Shown here in pieces: positions 11,030-21,178 of a stretch of DNA of 64,000 bases (position 1 is its first letter; every line of letters starts with the position of its first letter). Position numbers and translations under genes: made by a program. The stretch is from positions 20,246,744-20,310,743 of the forward strand of contig NC_091152.1 of assembly GCF_040958095.1 (NCBI RefSeq). Reading direction: 5' to 3'. The stretch is from Procambarus clarkii. Taxonomy: Eukaryota > Arthropoda > Malacostraca > Decapoda > Cambaridae. The notes beneath the pieces were generated by a model. That model did no database searches and was not told the DNA's origin. It worked only from the letters and a program-made list of their open reading frames with translations.

Positions 11030-12940
11030 TTAAAGAATATCAGGGTCGGGATCAGGGTCAGCAAAGTCAGGGTTAGGGGGCATGGGTAAACTGAGCAAAG
11101 ACGGAGGGAAGGAAACGGGAGAACAGATCAGAGGTGGGCGGGCAGGGTCCGGAGGAGGAGGAGGAGGAGGAAGAGGAGGAGACAACGGAGAGGAGCCGTC
11201 AAGGACAGCAGCAGGAGGAGGGGGAGTAGAAAGAGGGGAGCGCACCCCAGCAAGAGCAGCAACCGAAAGGGAAGCAGGGGCCAAAGAAACCTCCATAGCA
11301 GGAACAGGGGGCGCAAGCACTGAAACGGGAGGGGAAGGAGCAACAGAGCCAGAAGGAGGAGCTGAGGAAGAAAGCGAAGCCTTCTTACCCGCCGGGGAAG
11401 AGGAAGGAGAGGAGCCAGGCTTACGCTTCTGACTTAAAGAGACCGGTGTCCCAGCAACTACGTACCGGGCAACGGATTCCAGTGTCTCAACAGGAGAAGC
11501 CGAACGAGAGCACACACGACGGCCGTTAGGAGAGCGATGGACATCCGCCCGCACCGACAGGCGGTGGGGAGAGCCGATAGATGGAGGAAGAGGATGGGAA
11601 GGAGGATCGGAGGGGAACGAGGAAGAAGACACAGAAGACACGACAGACCGGGTAGAAGGAAGGGGAACCCCAGACAGAGGACCAGGAGGAGGATCCTTCG
11701 GGAGAGAACCCAAAGGAACAGAGGAGGGGGCAGTGGGCGCATCAGGGTCCAAGGCTCGGAAACGGTTGTGAGTCTAAGGAAGGCGGGAAGGACGAGGAGA
11801 GGAAGAGCGCAACACGCGAGCATAAGAGATATTAGCATAAGGCGGGAGCCGGCGAACCTGGCGCCTCGCCTCAGGAAAAGATAAACGCTCCCGGTGCTTC
11901 AGGTTGAGGAGGGCTGCCTCAAGCTTGTAATGGACACACGCACGGGAGAAGGTAGGATGGGCCTCACCGCAGTTGAGGCAACGAGCCTGGGGAGAAGTGC
12001 ACTCCGACTTAGAGTGACCTTCGCCACCACACAAAGGACAGAGAGAGATAGTCCCGGAGCAGCGGAGGGCACCATGCCCAAACCTCCAGCACTTGTTGCA
12101 GAGCCGAGGAGAAGGAATGTACTCCTGGACAGAGCACCTGGCACCAGCAAGAATGACAGAGGGTGGAAGGGTCCTACCATCAAAGGTAATCTTCACAACC
12201 CGGAGGGGTTGACGGCGACTACCACGAGGGGGACGAGTAAACGTGTCCACCTGGAGAATAGAATGGCCCTGGGCAGCGAGGATATGTCGAATATCATCGT
12301 GGCAGTCGCGCAGGTCCCGAACACCGGTTGCAACATGGGGCGGGAGCAAAATAGTGCCAACACTGGCATTCAACCGAGCGTTCTTCAAGACCCGAACGGG
12401 GGTCTCGCCAAGGCAGGATAAGGCAGCCAAGCGGGAAGCAGCATCCTGAGAAGGAGCAGCAACGACACGTGTACCGAGACGAGTGGGGTTGAAAGTAATA
12501 GAGGCATCCACGGAATCAATGAGATGTCGATGAAGGGAGAAATCGTCAGGAGGCGCAGAATCAAGAGGGAGGAGATCAAAATATTTGGCCCACGAAGAGG
12601 GACCAAACAAGGCTTGATAGGTAGCAGAACTGGAAGGAATCGAGCGAGGGCGGCCGTGACGAGGACGGCGGTGAGAACCCCCAGAGAGAGAGGGGTTAAA
12701 AGGCGCAGTAGTTACAACTAGAGAAGGAGCCGCGCCAGGGGACGAGGTAGTCACCACTGGGGGCTTGGGGCTCGACCCAACCACAGAGGAGGGAGGGGAG
12801 CCAGGGGAAGGAGTCAGAGAGGCCAAAGGAGGAGCAAGGTCGGGGCCCAATGCAGCGGAGGCTACAGAGCCCGGTCTTCCAATACGGACCGACTCGGGGG
12901 CTTGGTCGCCCACCCCACGAGCCTGAGAAGGTAAGCCAGA
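11030..12940 (-). pseudogene. LINE A1 ORF1: nucleic-acid-binding protein, one stop
   Basis: ORF1 of the LINE, which in this superfamily binds element RNA. The C-terminal half has three zinc knuckles in a row: CNKCWRFGHGALRC, CPLCGGEGHSKSEC and CLNCGEAHP followed by a distant C. A Pro/Ser-rich tail runs to the stop at 11030. A CAG-to-TAG change at 11774-11776 splits the frame, since the A2 copy has Gln there. The ATG that opens A2 ORF1 is absent through a 3-bp difference near 12960. The frame ends about 24 bp upstream of the ORF2 ATG. Confidence 0.9.
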
Positions 12941-13071
12941 AGCAGCCGAAACAGGGGTTATCTTGACGAAAAGAAGAATTCACTCACGAATGTGCCCCCA
13001 CACCCACCATGGAGCCACAATTAGAGGCAGGACACCCAACAAGAAGCTATCGCCGATCTTGTCGGGGCCTC

Positions 13072-13266
13072 CTAGGGGTGCGTCGTGAGTATACGCCCCA
13101 CAAACGCCACCTTAAGAAACCGACAGTCCGTCGAGATCGGGTTCAGTGACGAAGTGGGGATTGACAATAAAAGGTTCCCCTCTCTCTCGACGTCGGGTAC
13201 TGCAGTTCTACGGGTGCATGAGTATGCCTCCTCAAGCACCTGGGCGTCAAAGTAGAAGAAGGCCAT
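13072..13266 (-). CDS. LINE A1 upstream small ORF (64 codons)
   Basis: An ATG-to-stop frame of 64 residues lies in the 5' leader of LINE A1, upstream of ORF1. Its core (FDAQVLEEAYSCT, then LLLSIPTSSLNPIST) is also readable in the diverged LINE B copies, for example about 13900-14060 and 63381-63500. Several of the differences between families are at silent positions. I know of no named product. It may be a leader peptide, a detached N-terminal part of ORF1, or just a conserved leader sequence. Confidence 0.4.
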   Translation of the reverse strand: MAFFYFDAQVLEEAYSCTRRTAVPDVEREGNLLLSIPTSSLNPISTDCRFLKVAFVGRILTTHP

Positions 13267-13494
13267 GGAAGAACTAGAACGAGCAAAAGGTCGGCAGGAA
13301 ACGGCAAGCAGATAGAAGAGAGGGGAGAAAAACGAAACAGAAGGAAAAGGAAAAGGTGCCCAGCAGAATTGGAGAGGACGGCAGCAGGAGCACAAGGCTA
13401 GAAAAGGACAGAGGACTGTCCTAAGGAGCATCACACTCCGGCAGCCGCCCACGAAGCCCCCACACGGCGACAACGAGCTGAGCGGGGAGGGGGA

Positions 13495-13506
13495 AAGCGG
13501 GACCAA
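13495..13506. repeat. Target-site duplication, right, of LINE A1
   Basis: AAGCGGGACCAA, identical to 7196-7207, follows the five-G 5' end of the element plus one extra A. Confidence 0.9.
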
Positions 13507-14261
13507 ACAAGGCCTGGTACGCATCAGTATGGGGAGGGATCGCGCAAGTGCGGCCATGGCGTGGACGGCGTCGAGATCCACCAGAGAGAAGGGGGTTAAA
13601 ACGCATTGTCACAATGAGAGTGAGCCGTGCGAGGGGAAAGAGGTGGTCACCACTGGGGGGAGTGACTCGAACCAACCACAGTGGAGGGAGGGAGAGCAGA
13701 GGGAAGTAGTCAGGATGGTCAAAGGAGGAGCAAGGTTGGGGCCCAATGCAGCGGGATGAGACGGAACGGAATGAGACGAGAAACTACTTTCATTCTCGAA
13801 TGGCCCCCCACACTCACCACGGTGCCACATTTAGAGGCAGGACACAGATGCGAGATGTTGCCGATCTTGCCGGGGCTCCCTAGGGGTGCGTCGTGGGTAT
13901 ATGCTCCACAAACGCCACCTTAAGAACCGTCGAGATCGGGTTAAGTGACGAAAAGAGCGTTGACAATAAAAGGGTTCCCTTGCTCGAGCCGTTTGGTACT
14001 ACAGTTCTACAGGTGCAAGAATATGCCGCCTCAAACACCCGGGCATCAAAACAAAAGGCCAAAAAGAATCAAAACAGGCAAAAGGTCGGTGGGAAATGAC
14101 AATTGGAAAGGAGAAAAAGATAAGGAAAAGGGAAAGTCGTCCAACAGAACTCGTGAGGACAGCAGCAGGAGCATAAGGCCACAGAAGCACTGTACCAAGG
14201 AGCATCACTCCAACATCCGCCCACCAAGCCCCCTCACAGCAGCAAGCCAGATAGGGATGGG
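13507..14261 (-). mobile_element. LINE B copy 0, 5' part
   Basis: Continuation of the interrupted LINE B: the ORF1 start region and 5' leader, similar but clearly diverged from the LINE A leader. It ends at a GGGATGGG boundary next to host 3' UTR sequence, only about 30 bp from the host poly(A) signal. Open frames here are remnants. Confidence 0.8.
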
Positions 14262-15832
14262 ATGTTAAATAAACAAGCATTCTGTAAAGTACTTTATTTC
14301 GAAGTACATAAAGTAAATAAATGTTCTGGCACTTGTACATTTGTAACAAAGGTAATTTTTAGAGCAGCTCAAGGCACTCTTAAACTAAAAATTTAATAAT
14401 TAAAAATTTAAAGACCAGCGTACAAGATCAAACAATTTGCTCTACCAATAAAGTCAACTATAAATTCTTTTTCCATTTCAGTATTGGCACAACTCTCAAT
14501 TTCTACTAAACATTTCACATTAGTCTGCCTAGTAGATGACTGCTCACTAGAGATTTGCACATTTACTCTATATTCACAAGTTTAGCCGACGTATTTCAAT
14601 AAGTACAATATCTACCAGCATCGACCATAGAAGACTAGAATTAAGTAGTCTTCCATCATACTTTGAAAAGGTATTTGATGTTTTACTTTAATCTAACGCA
14701 AAGAATTTTAGTGAAGCACTTACAGGTCTGCTGGCTACATGCCGGCCGTCAATGCTATAGACTATGATGTTTACATTCTAAATCAATTTATATCTACACT
14801 ATACCAGCCAGCAATGTGTAGCAATTACAAAAGTACATTTTACAATGCTTTCTAAACCATGACTAACATGACATCACAAATACATTGTCTGCTCACAAGG
14901 AACCCTGGAAACCATGTAGAGAATAATTATGTCTGATTAAGACCTTAGAGCAGGAATCTACTAGTTCCTTTATGTGACCCGACAGGGTTGTGAATCACAT
15001 TGTACCGTGCGGCAGGAAGCGCATGCTAGACTATAGTGCACTTAAAAACCTTGTTATATCCGAATAATTCAGTATTTTTAAAGGTAATTGGTAAAACAAG
15101 TTACTAAAATACATGATAGCAAGAGAAATTTGAGCGGACTAAAATTACACAATGTAATGTATTTTTTCTAGGAACAGCATTGCTGTATTTAAAATATGAA
15201 GGTTATTGCTGTATTTAAAATATGAACAGTCGAACCACTGTCTTTCTCCTTCATGCATTTGGGCAAAATGTATAAACTCCCAAATGCCAGATAATGGACA
15301 CTAAAGACACTCAAGATGCCAAATACAGTTAAAATGACCTGTGGAAGAGGCACGAGTTATAGTTTAAGTTCTTCCTCCACACCTTAGGCTAGAAAAGGCT
15401 TTTTAGCCTCTAAACTGCCCATTTGTCCACATACTTCCCTATTGCCCCAGTGACACATTACACTTAAACCCTTAAAGTGCTAAGGAGGGAGAGGTTAACA
15501 AATGTTAAAATTAAAAATCTGAATCCTACTTTGGGTTCACTTTACAATAAAATACCAATAAAATGTCAAGCACGAGCTCTTAAAATCTTGTCGATTAGTC
15601 TTATTGGAGATCCTACTAGGTTTGAAAGTTTTGATAACTATGGCGTCTAGCCATTTTTCAAAATCTTTCTTCTGAGCCAATCATGTGTTTATACCAAGTT
15701 CCCTTCTCCAAACCAACAAAGAAAATCTGCCTTGACAGGCATCACGTTCTCCAATGCCACAGACTTGGTAAGTTTTGTCCATCTGAAGTTCTTGCAGCAT
15801 CAAGTTCTCCCACAAACGGCCAGTGTTACATG
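14262..15832 (-). CDS. Gene copy 1, terminal exon E5 and 3' UTR
   Basis: A TTTCAG acceptor at 15833-15838 opens an exon. In one frame it reads 49 codons (starting CNTGRLWENLMLQ, later VCGIGERDACQG) to TGA at 15681-15683. A long AT-rich 3' UTR then runs to AATAAA at 14293. The ERDACQG stretch resembles the region before the catalytic serine of trypsin-like proteases, but GDSGGP is absent. In the frame expected after E4 (phase 0), translation would instead stop after 10 residues. The copy-3 version differs by several amino-acid changes, so constraint looks weak. The exon call is firmer than the coding call. Confidence 0.4.
14293..14298 (-). terminator. Poly(A) signal, gene copy 1
   Basis: AATAAA on the minus strand about 1.4 kb downstream of the E5 stop, followed by the U/G-rich GCTTGTTTATT. 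The same signal sits in the same context in all five copies. Confidence 0.65.
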
Positions 15833-15910
15833 CTGAAACATTATAATAATGACTTATTTAAATGACCACAAAACATTTAAATATTAAGTTCCTTTGTTAA
15901 AAAAGTATAT

Positions 15911-16317
15911 AGTCGACCCGGGAACCACCGATTACACCCGTTATCGCACTTGCTTATAGTCTATTTGGCTTATTCACAAGTGCATGCGAGACTAATTTAT
16001 GATATTTGGTTTACCTTTAAATTCTGAGTAGAAAATACTGATCGAACCTAACCTTAGTAGGTTAAGATTACAGTTAGTACTGAACCTATACTTATATTGA
16101 TATTACAGCTTTTTAAAAATAGCTAAACTAAAATATTTAAATAAATTTTAAAGCAATTCATGATATTGTCAAATTTTGTACAAAATCTATTGTTTAATAA
16201 AACAGGAAGACTTTGCATCTAAAAAAAATATAGATTTGAATAAGTCACATATATACTTATTTACAAGCCAAATAGTGATTAAGCAATAAGTCATATGTGC
16301 CGTCTAGTGGGTCGACT
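15911..16317. mobile_element. MITE-like element in the E4-E5 intron, copy 1
   Basis: Both ends carry AGTCGACCC in inverted orientation (15911-15919 and 16309-16317). Further inside, both arms hold CTATTTGGCTT in inverted orientation with loose similarity between. This suggests long imperfect terminal inverted repeats around an AT-rich centre of about 400 bp in total. There is no coding capacity. It is present in every gene copy, so it is older than the amplification. Confidence 0.45.
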
Positions 16318-16604
16318 GGTTACCCCATATATATTTAAGAAAAAATTGCAATTACGAGTAAATCATATACAGGCCAGTCATATATATAAAGTATTTGTTC
16401 AGAAAATTAGAATAAGCCTCCCCTTTATTATGAAAATATCAGGGGGCCCCAACAAGAAATTTATAGCCTAGTGGACCGAAGTTACTCGGTTACAAAAGTT
16501 TTCCCAAAATAGGAAGCTAGAGCCAAAATAGCCAAGACAAGAATTGGTTCACCACAACGCGATATTTAATCTAGTTTGAAACAGTTGCCACAAAGAATAC
16601 TTAC

Positions 16605-16726
16605 AAGTCTCAAGAACCGATGGCAGGTACTTGGCCGTTTATTATACCAGTAATTTCCAGTAAATTTATCTGGAACATCACTATTGAAGCTTTTCTTTGG
16701 CAATTCATTGCTCAGGCGAAACAAAA
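16605..16726 (-). CDS. Gene copy 1, internal exon E4 (122 nt)
   Basis: A strong acceptor (poly-T then CACCAG) precedes 16726, and the donor CTT|GTAAGTATT follows 16605. The exon enters in phase 1 and leaves in phase 0, coding about 40 residues (LSNELPKKSFNSDV, later YWYNKRPSTCHRFLRL). In gene copy 3 this exon is 131 nt, a frame-preserving 9-nt difference, which favours coding. It lies downstream of the stop of the large exon, so it is probably used in an alternative transcript. The phase matches direct splicing from E1. The family is not recognised. Confidence 0.5.
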
Positions 16727-17107
16727 CTGGTGAAAAAAAAAAATAAGTGGAGAAACTTATAGAAAAAACATTTGTGCAGAATCTAGTTCCCACCCTCCCC
16801 CTGAATACAAGAAAGAAACCATATTCTTCAAATCTTGGCAAAGCCACTATTTCTATTTAAAATATGCTAGGCATCTAAACCCTAAAAAAATTAAAAAGTT
16901 ACTTTACAAAAGGCTCCACTACTTGGCCCAAGTCAATTTTTCTTCATCCAATATTGTAACTTATGCCTTTAGTTAGCAACCATTTCTAATTGGATAAGAA
17001 AACTGGTTACAAACTTTTTAACTTCCTATAATTGAAAGTTCACTGTATAATCTTACCTTTTTTATGCACTTCAGCAGTTAAGAACTTTAGCCACAGGAAG
17101 ATCACCG

Positions 17108-17113
17108 TTTATT
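17108..17113 (-). terminator. Proximal poly(A) signal after the large-exon stop, copy 1
   Basis: AATAAA on the minus strand lies 37 bp after the TAG stop and before a consensus donor (AAAAAAG|GTAAGA, exon end 17057). Using it would end the long isoform within the large exon. Confidence 0.5.
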
Positions 17114-17149
17114 CCATCTAGCATAGTTCATTTTCTTGGGCTGTGGCCT

Positions 17150-20100
17150 CTAATCATCTACACTAGAATCTGAATACTCTAGTAGTGGAGGACTTGGCAA
17201 TGGTACTGGTCCTCCAATGAGCAACAGAGTCACGAAGAGGAGGCGTGAGCGCCAATGCCAATGCTGACTGGACAACGAGTCACTGGTTTGTGAAGGTGGA
17301 GTTCTATCCATTAATGGCTCTTGTGGTGTAGACGCTTGCTCAGGCACGACAGGAGCCCGAGCCTCATCATTGAATAAAATGTTCCTAGCAGAAGATTGTC
17401 TCATAATTATCTCTACATAATAATCTATTATTTGTAAAGGTGTAAAGGATTGAGAGGCACTGCTCTGAGTGCTGTTACCTGGAGAGAAATCCCCCAATCC
17501 AGCGGGTCGCTCCCGGCTCCCAGGCCTGGCGGCACTCTGGTGCCTAACAGGAGAATCCACCACGCCGGGTGTCAAGGGGGCACAGGGGTACCGATCTGCG
17601 ACTACAGGACCGGTCATATGCCGCTCCCTAATGTCAGGCCCAGCGGCGTGCCGCTCCCGGCCCCGAGACCCAGTGGCATCCCCAACCAGAGGCCCGGCGG
17701 CGTCCCCATCATCTGCCAAAGGCTCTGCGGTGTGCCGCTCCCGGCTCCCAGGCCCGGCGGCGTCCCCATCCTCTGCCAAAGGCCCGGCGGTGTCCCCATC
17801 ATCTGCCAAAGGCTCTGCGGTGTGCCGCTTCCGGCTCCCAGGCCTGGCGGCACTCTGGTGCCTAACAGGAGAATCCACCACGCCGGGTGTCAAGGGAGCA
17901 CAGGGGTACCGATCTGCAACCACAGGACCAGTCATGTGCCGCTCCCGTATGCGAGGCCCAGCGGCGTGCCGCTCCCGACACCCAGTGGCATCCCCGGCTA
18001 GAGGCCCGGCGGCGTCCCCATCCTCGGCCAGAGGCCCGGCGGCGTCCCCATCCTCGGCCAGAGGCCCGGCGGCGTCCCCATCCTCGGCCAGAGGCCCGGC
18101 GGCGTCCCCATCCTCGGCCAGAGGCCCGGCGGCGTCCCCATCCTCGGCCAGAGGCCCGGCGGCGTCCCCATCCTCGGCCAGAGGCCCGGCGGCGTCCCCA
18201 TCCTCGGCCAGAGGCCCGGCGGCGTCCCCATCCTCGGCCAGAGGCCCGGCGGTGTCCCCATCCTCGGCCAGAGGCCCGGCGGTGTCCCCATCCTCGGCCA
18301 GAGGCCCGGCGGTGTCCCCATCCTCGGCCAGAGGCCCGGCGGTGTCCCCATCCTCGGCCAGAGGCCCGGCGGTGTCCCCATCCTCGGCCAGAGGCCTGGC
18401 AGCGTGCCGCTTCCGGCTCCCAGGCCCGGCAGCACTCGGGTGCCTAACAGGAGAACAATCTACCACGCTGGTAGTCAAGGGAGCACAGGGGTACCGATCT
18501 GCAACCACAGGACCAGTCATGTGCCGCTCCCTGATGCGAGGCCCAGCGGTGTGCCACTCCCTGCCCAGAGACCCAGTGGCATCCCCGGCTAGACGCCCGG
18601 CGGCGTCCCCATCCTCGGCCAGAGGCCCGGCGGCGTCCCCATCATCTGCCAAAGGCCTGGCGGCGTGCCGCTTCCGGCTCGCTGGCCTGGCAACACTCGG
18701 GTGACTAACAGGAGAACAATCCACCACGCCGGTTGTCAAGGGAGCACAGGGGTACCGATCTGCGACTACAGGACCAGTCATATGCGGCTCCCTGCCCCGT
18801 GACCCAGCGGCATCCCCGGCCAGAAGCCCGGCGGCGTGCCGCTCCCGAGACCCAGTGGCATCCCCGGCCAGAGGCCCGGCGGCGTCCCCATCCTCTGCCA
18901 GAAGCCCAGCAGCGTCCCCGGCCGCAGGCGCGGCAGCAACAGTCGGGCGCCGAACTCGTCGCTTACGACCACGCTTGCGTCTATCAGACTTTCCAGGCTT
19001 CGTTGACACAGTCGAGAGAGTTTCCTCCCGCTTTTGCAAGGCAGCTGGGTTATCCGCCTTTGCATGTTTCTTAATCTTTGCGAGTACTCCAGGGGCCCCA
19101 GCGCCAGCCTCCCCAGGTCCAGGGGCCCCGGCGCCGCCCCCCGAAGTTCCAGAATCCCCAGTACCACCACCGGAGGCCCCAGCACCAGTGGCCCCAGCAC
19201 CAGAGGCACCAGTGTCCCCAGCACCACCAGAGGCACCAGTGTCCCCAGCACCACCAGAGGCACCAGTGTCCCCAGCACCACCAGAGGCACCAGTGGCCCC
19301 AGCACCACCAGAGGCACCAGTGGCCCCAGCACCACCAGAGGCACCAGTGGCCCCAGCACCACCAGAGGCACCAGCACCGGAGGCACCAGCACCGGAGGCC
19401 TCAGCATCAGAGGCCCCAGCACCACCAGTGGCCCCAGCACCACCAGAGGCACCAGTGGCCCCAGCACCACCAGAGGCACCAGTGGCCCCAGCACCACCAC
19501 CAGAGGCCCCAGCACCGGAGGCCTCAGCATCTAACAGCTGATTAGTGCTCGTGTTCTGTCCAGGAACCAAATTATCACGCACTTCAACTTCACCGTACGC
19601 GTCTTCGTCAGCATCATGCCAGTCGTCAGGGTCGAGGCCTGAAACGGACTCCAGCCAACACCTAGACGCGTCGTTCCGAGACGACATCGATTCTGCATCC
19701 TGCCAAACCTGGATATCGTTTTTCCAGGTGTTAAGTAGTTCACTTGGGGACTCGTAGCGTGTCTCCAGGCCACTTTCCATCATATCTCTGTAGTCGCAAT
19801 TATCTGCACGATGGACTGCATTCAAGTTATTCTTTGTAGATTCATCTTCAATTTTATTAGTTTGTGTCAGTAAGCAATTTTCTAAAATATTTCCTTCCAT
19901 TCTTGTCTTTTCAAGACTTATGCCTTTAATACTTTTAAAACCTTCCACGGTTTGGAGTAGCTGCCCTGGTTCTAACAATCCTATGGACTCTTCGAAGTTA
20001 AATAACTTTTGTCTCTTAAATACATTTTGTAGTCTACTGTCCAAGCGTCCACGAATACCCGTCAAGGGTGATTCTGCAAGATAAAAATTACTATAGATTA

Positions 20101-20481
20101 ACTTCATACAAACCATGAAGGTAAGAATTAAGTTTTCTTTTAACCCGATAAGTTTATTTACCTTTGCTAGGTCTGAATTATCCTGCCGAACTAAATTGTT
20201 CGCTCACATCCCACGTTAGATAAATACATTTAAAAATTACCCTTTTAATCAATCAAAACTTTACTTACGATGCATGGAAGTATTATTTGATTCAGGTAAT
20301 ATTTATTTCAATGTAATTACCCCGACATCCCACCGAGGAAACCATCACTTGACAAGTACAGCTGTAACCGTCACGTAGGGTGACGACTAGTTAACCTAAG
20401 TATATTGTACCCAGCACATCATACCTCTTGTATAAATATCAGCAGCAACAACTTACCATTACGAAGGACTAAAATACACAT
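17150..20481 (-). CDS. Gene copy 1: repeat-rich acidic/basic protein of unknown function
   Basis: Proposed model: ATG at 20479-20481 (A at -3), E1 ending 20457 at a GTAAGT donor, then large exon E3 from 20073 after the acceptor TTTTTATCTTGCAG, to TAG at 17150. This gives about 982 residues. The ATG at 20116 that opens the raw frame lies inside the intron. Residues 1-189 are acidic and unique. Residues 190-337 are Gly/Ala/Ser/Thr repeats. Residues 339-382 are basic (RRKRGRKRRVRRP, a likely nuclear signal with an AT-hook-like RGR). Residues 383-862 hold EDGDAAGPLA-type decapeptides and four DRYPCAPLT modules. Residues 863-982 are unique, with a hydrophobic RLLFVTLLLIGG and an acidic end. Family not recognised; a nuclear role is inference. 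A small alternative exon (E2) is listed separately. Confidence 0.6.
18001..18390. repeat. 30-bp coding minisatellite, copy 1 (13 units)
   Basis: Thirteen 30-bp units encode the decapeptide repeat on the minus strand. Counting along the + strand, eight GCGGCG units (Asp-Ala) are followed by five GCGGTG units (Asp-Thr), so variants are blocked, not mixed. The period, a multiple of three without stops, explains the long shadow frames on both strands. Confidence 0.95.
19087..19530. repeat. Gly/Ala-coding minisatellite, copy 1
   Basis: Degenerate 9-27 bp GCACCACCAGAGGCACCAGT-type repeats encode the Gly-Ala-Ser-Thr segment of the large exon on the minus strand. The length differs between gene copies in multiples of three. 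Confidence 0.9.
20269..20275 (-). other. Possible alternative coding end of exon E2, copy 1
   Basis: ATGCATC followed by the perfect donor GTAAGTA. Splicing to E3 keeps frame (Met-His-Gln-Ser-Pro), as does the E1 donor, because both donors are phase 1. It is conserved in copies 1-4. The exon's 5' edge is unclear (TTACAG or ACTTAG acceptors upstream), and the ATG context is weaker than in E1. Confidence 0.4.
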
Positions 20482-20639
20482 GTTAAAATAGGATTCCAAC
20501 GGTTGCTGGAGAATAAAAGCCCAAGGATGAGCGAGGGACAGAGAGCTCCAACAAGTGTCTCCACTGTACTCTCGGGAAGAAGTGTACAGACCAACGCTGA
20601 CCACCAGCGAGGACAACAATTAAAGTAAGCGGTAAATAA

Positions 20640-20710
20640 ACTGTGTGATGATCTGCGTCACGTGGCCACTTTCTGGTTTTGCCCTCAATCAATAGATGGC
20701 GCTGTCGACG
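20640..20710 (-). promoter_or_regulatory. Putative promoter region of gene copy 1
   Basis: Upstream of E1 there is a palindromic E-box, GTCACGTGGCC (core CACGTG at 20659-20664), next to TGCGTCA. AATAGATGGCGCTGTCGACG at 20691-20710 contains an AGATGGCGC word resembling insect CTCF cores. All are conserved in copies 2-4. No TATA box is evident. The start site is not defined by sequence. Confidence 0.3.
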
Positions 20711-20738
20711 GACCTGTCACCACAGTCAAATCAGAAGC

Positions 20739-20744
20739 TTTATT
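20739..20744 (-). terminator. AATAAA upstream of the promoter
   Basis: A minus-strand AATAAA in GGGAATAAAGCTTC lies just upstream of the proposed promoter. It could stop read-through from the upstream unit, or be chance in AT-rich DNA. Confidence 0.2.
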
Positions 20745-21003
20745 CCCTAAATGGTTGTACATTTATAATTAAGAAAGTTTATATAATATTACAGTACATT
20801 AATTACATGCCATAATAACATTATAGCAAGTAGACATTGTCGTTATCAGAATCTTAAACTGTATTACAGATGGCGACACACCAGAGATTTGTACAGTTGA
20901 ACAAAGACTTTCTTTTCCTTAAGTCAAACGTTGGTTTTACTATTCCCAGGGTTTGGTTGGCCATTATATTTAGTGTCTACCTTTTGGGCAACTTTTAAAG
21001 CCA

Positions 21004-21178
21004 ACAGGCTTACAGAGACAAGCCGCCTGTAGAGAGCCAGCAGGCTTACAGAGACAAGCCGCCCGTAGAGAGCCAGCAGGCTTACAGAGACAAGCCGCCT
21101 GTAGAGAGCCAGCAGGCTTACAGAGACAAGCCGCCTGTAGAGAGCCAGCAGGCTTACAGAGACAAGCCGCCTGTAGAG
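21004..21178. repeat. 36-bp minisatellite, array 1 (5 units)
   Basis: Five units of the same 36-bp repeat as at 3921, followed by GTAAAAAGGGCGGGAA. One unit has CCCGTAG in place of CCTGTAG. Confidence 0.9.

Larger units (their letters stand above)
7208..13494 (-). mobile_element. LINE A1, nearly full-length I-superfamily LINE
   Basis: A 6287-bp minus-strand element inserted in LINE B ORF1 and flanked by the perfect 12-bp duplication AAGCGGGACCAA. From 5' to 3' it has a CCCCCTCCCCGCTCAGCTC start, a small upstream open frame, ORF1 with zinc knuckles, and ORF2 with endonuclease, RT and RNase H. A short 3' UTR ends in (TTAC)n. ORF1 carries one nonsense codon and lacks the ATG present in A2. ORF2 carries a 5-bp deletion relative to A2. 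It is therefore a young but inactive copy; perfect duplications and high similarity to A2 support recency. Confidence 0.95.

Noticed and set aside
14670-14780. Possible small minus-strand exon ending CCT|GTAAGTG
   Set aside because: The donor is good but the acceptor is weak, and the stretch lies within the apparent 3' UTR.
15683-15865. A 60-codon + strand frame conserved in four copies
   Set aside because: It is the reverse of exon E5, which has the splice acceptor and reading on the minus strand; conservation is due to recent duplication.
20074-20116. ATG at 20116 as the start of the large protein
   Set aside because: It lies upstream of a strong acceptor (TTTTTATCTTGCAG). Splicing from the E1 donor gives an in-frame, better-context ATG.
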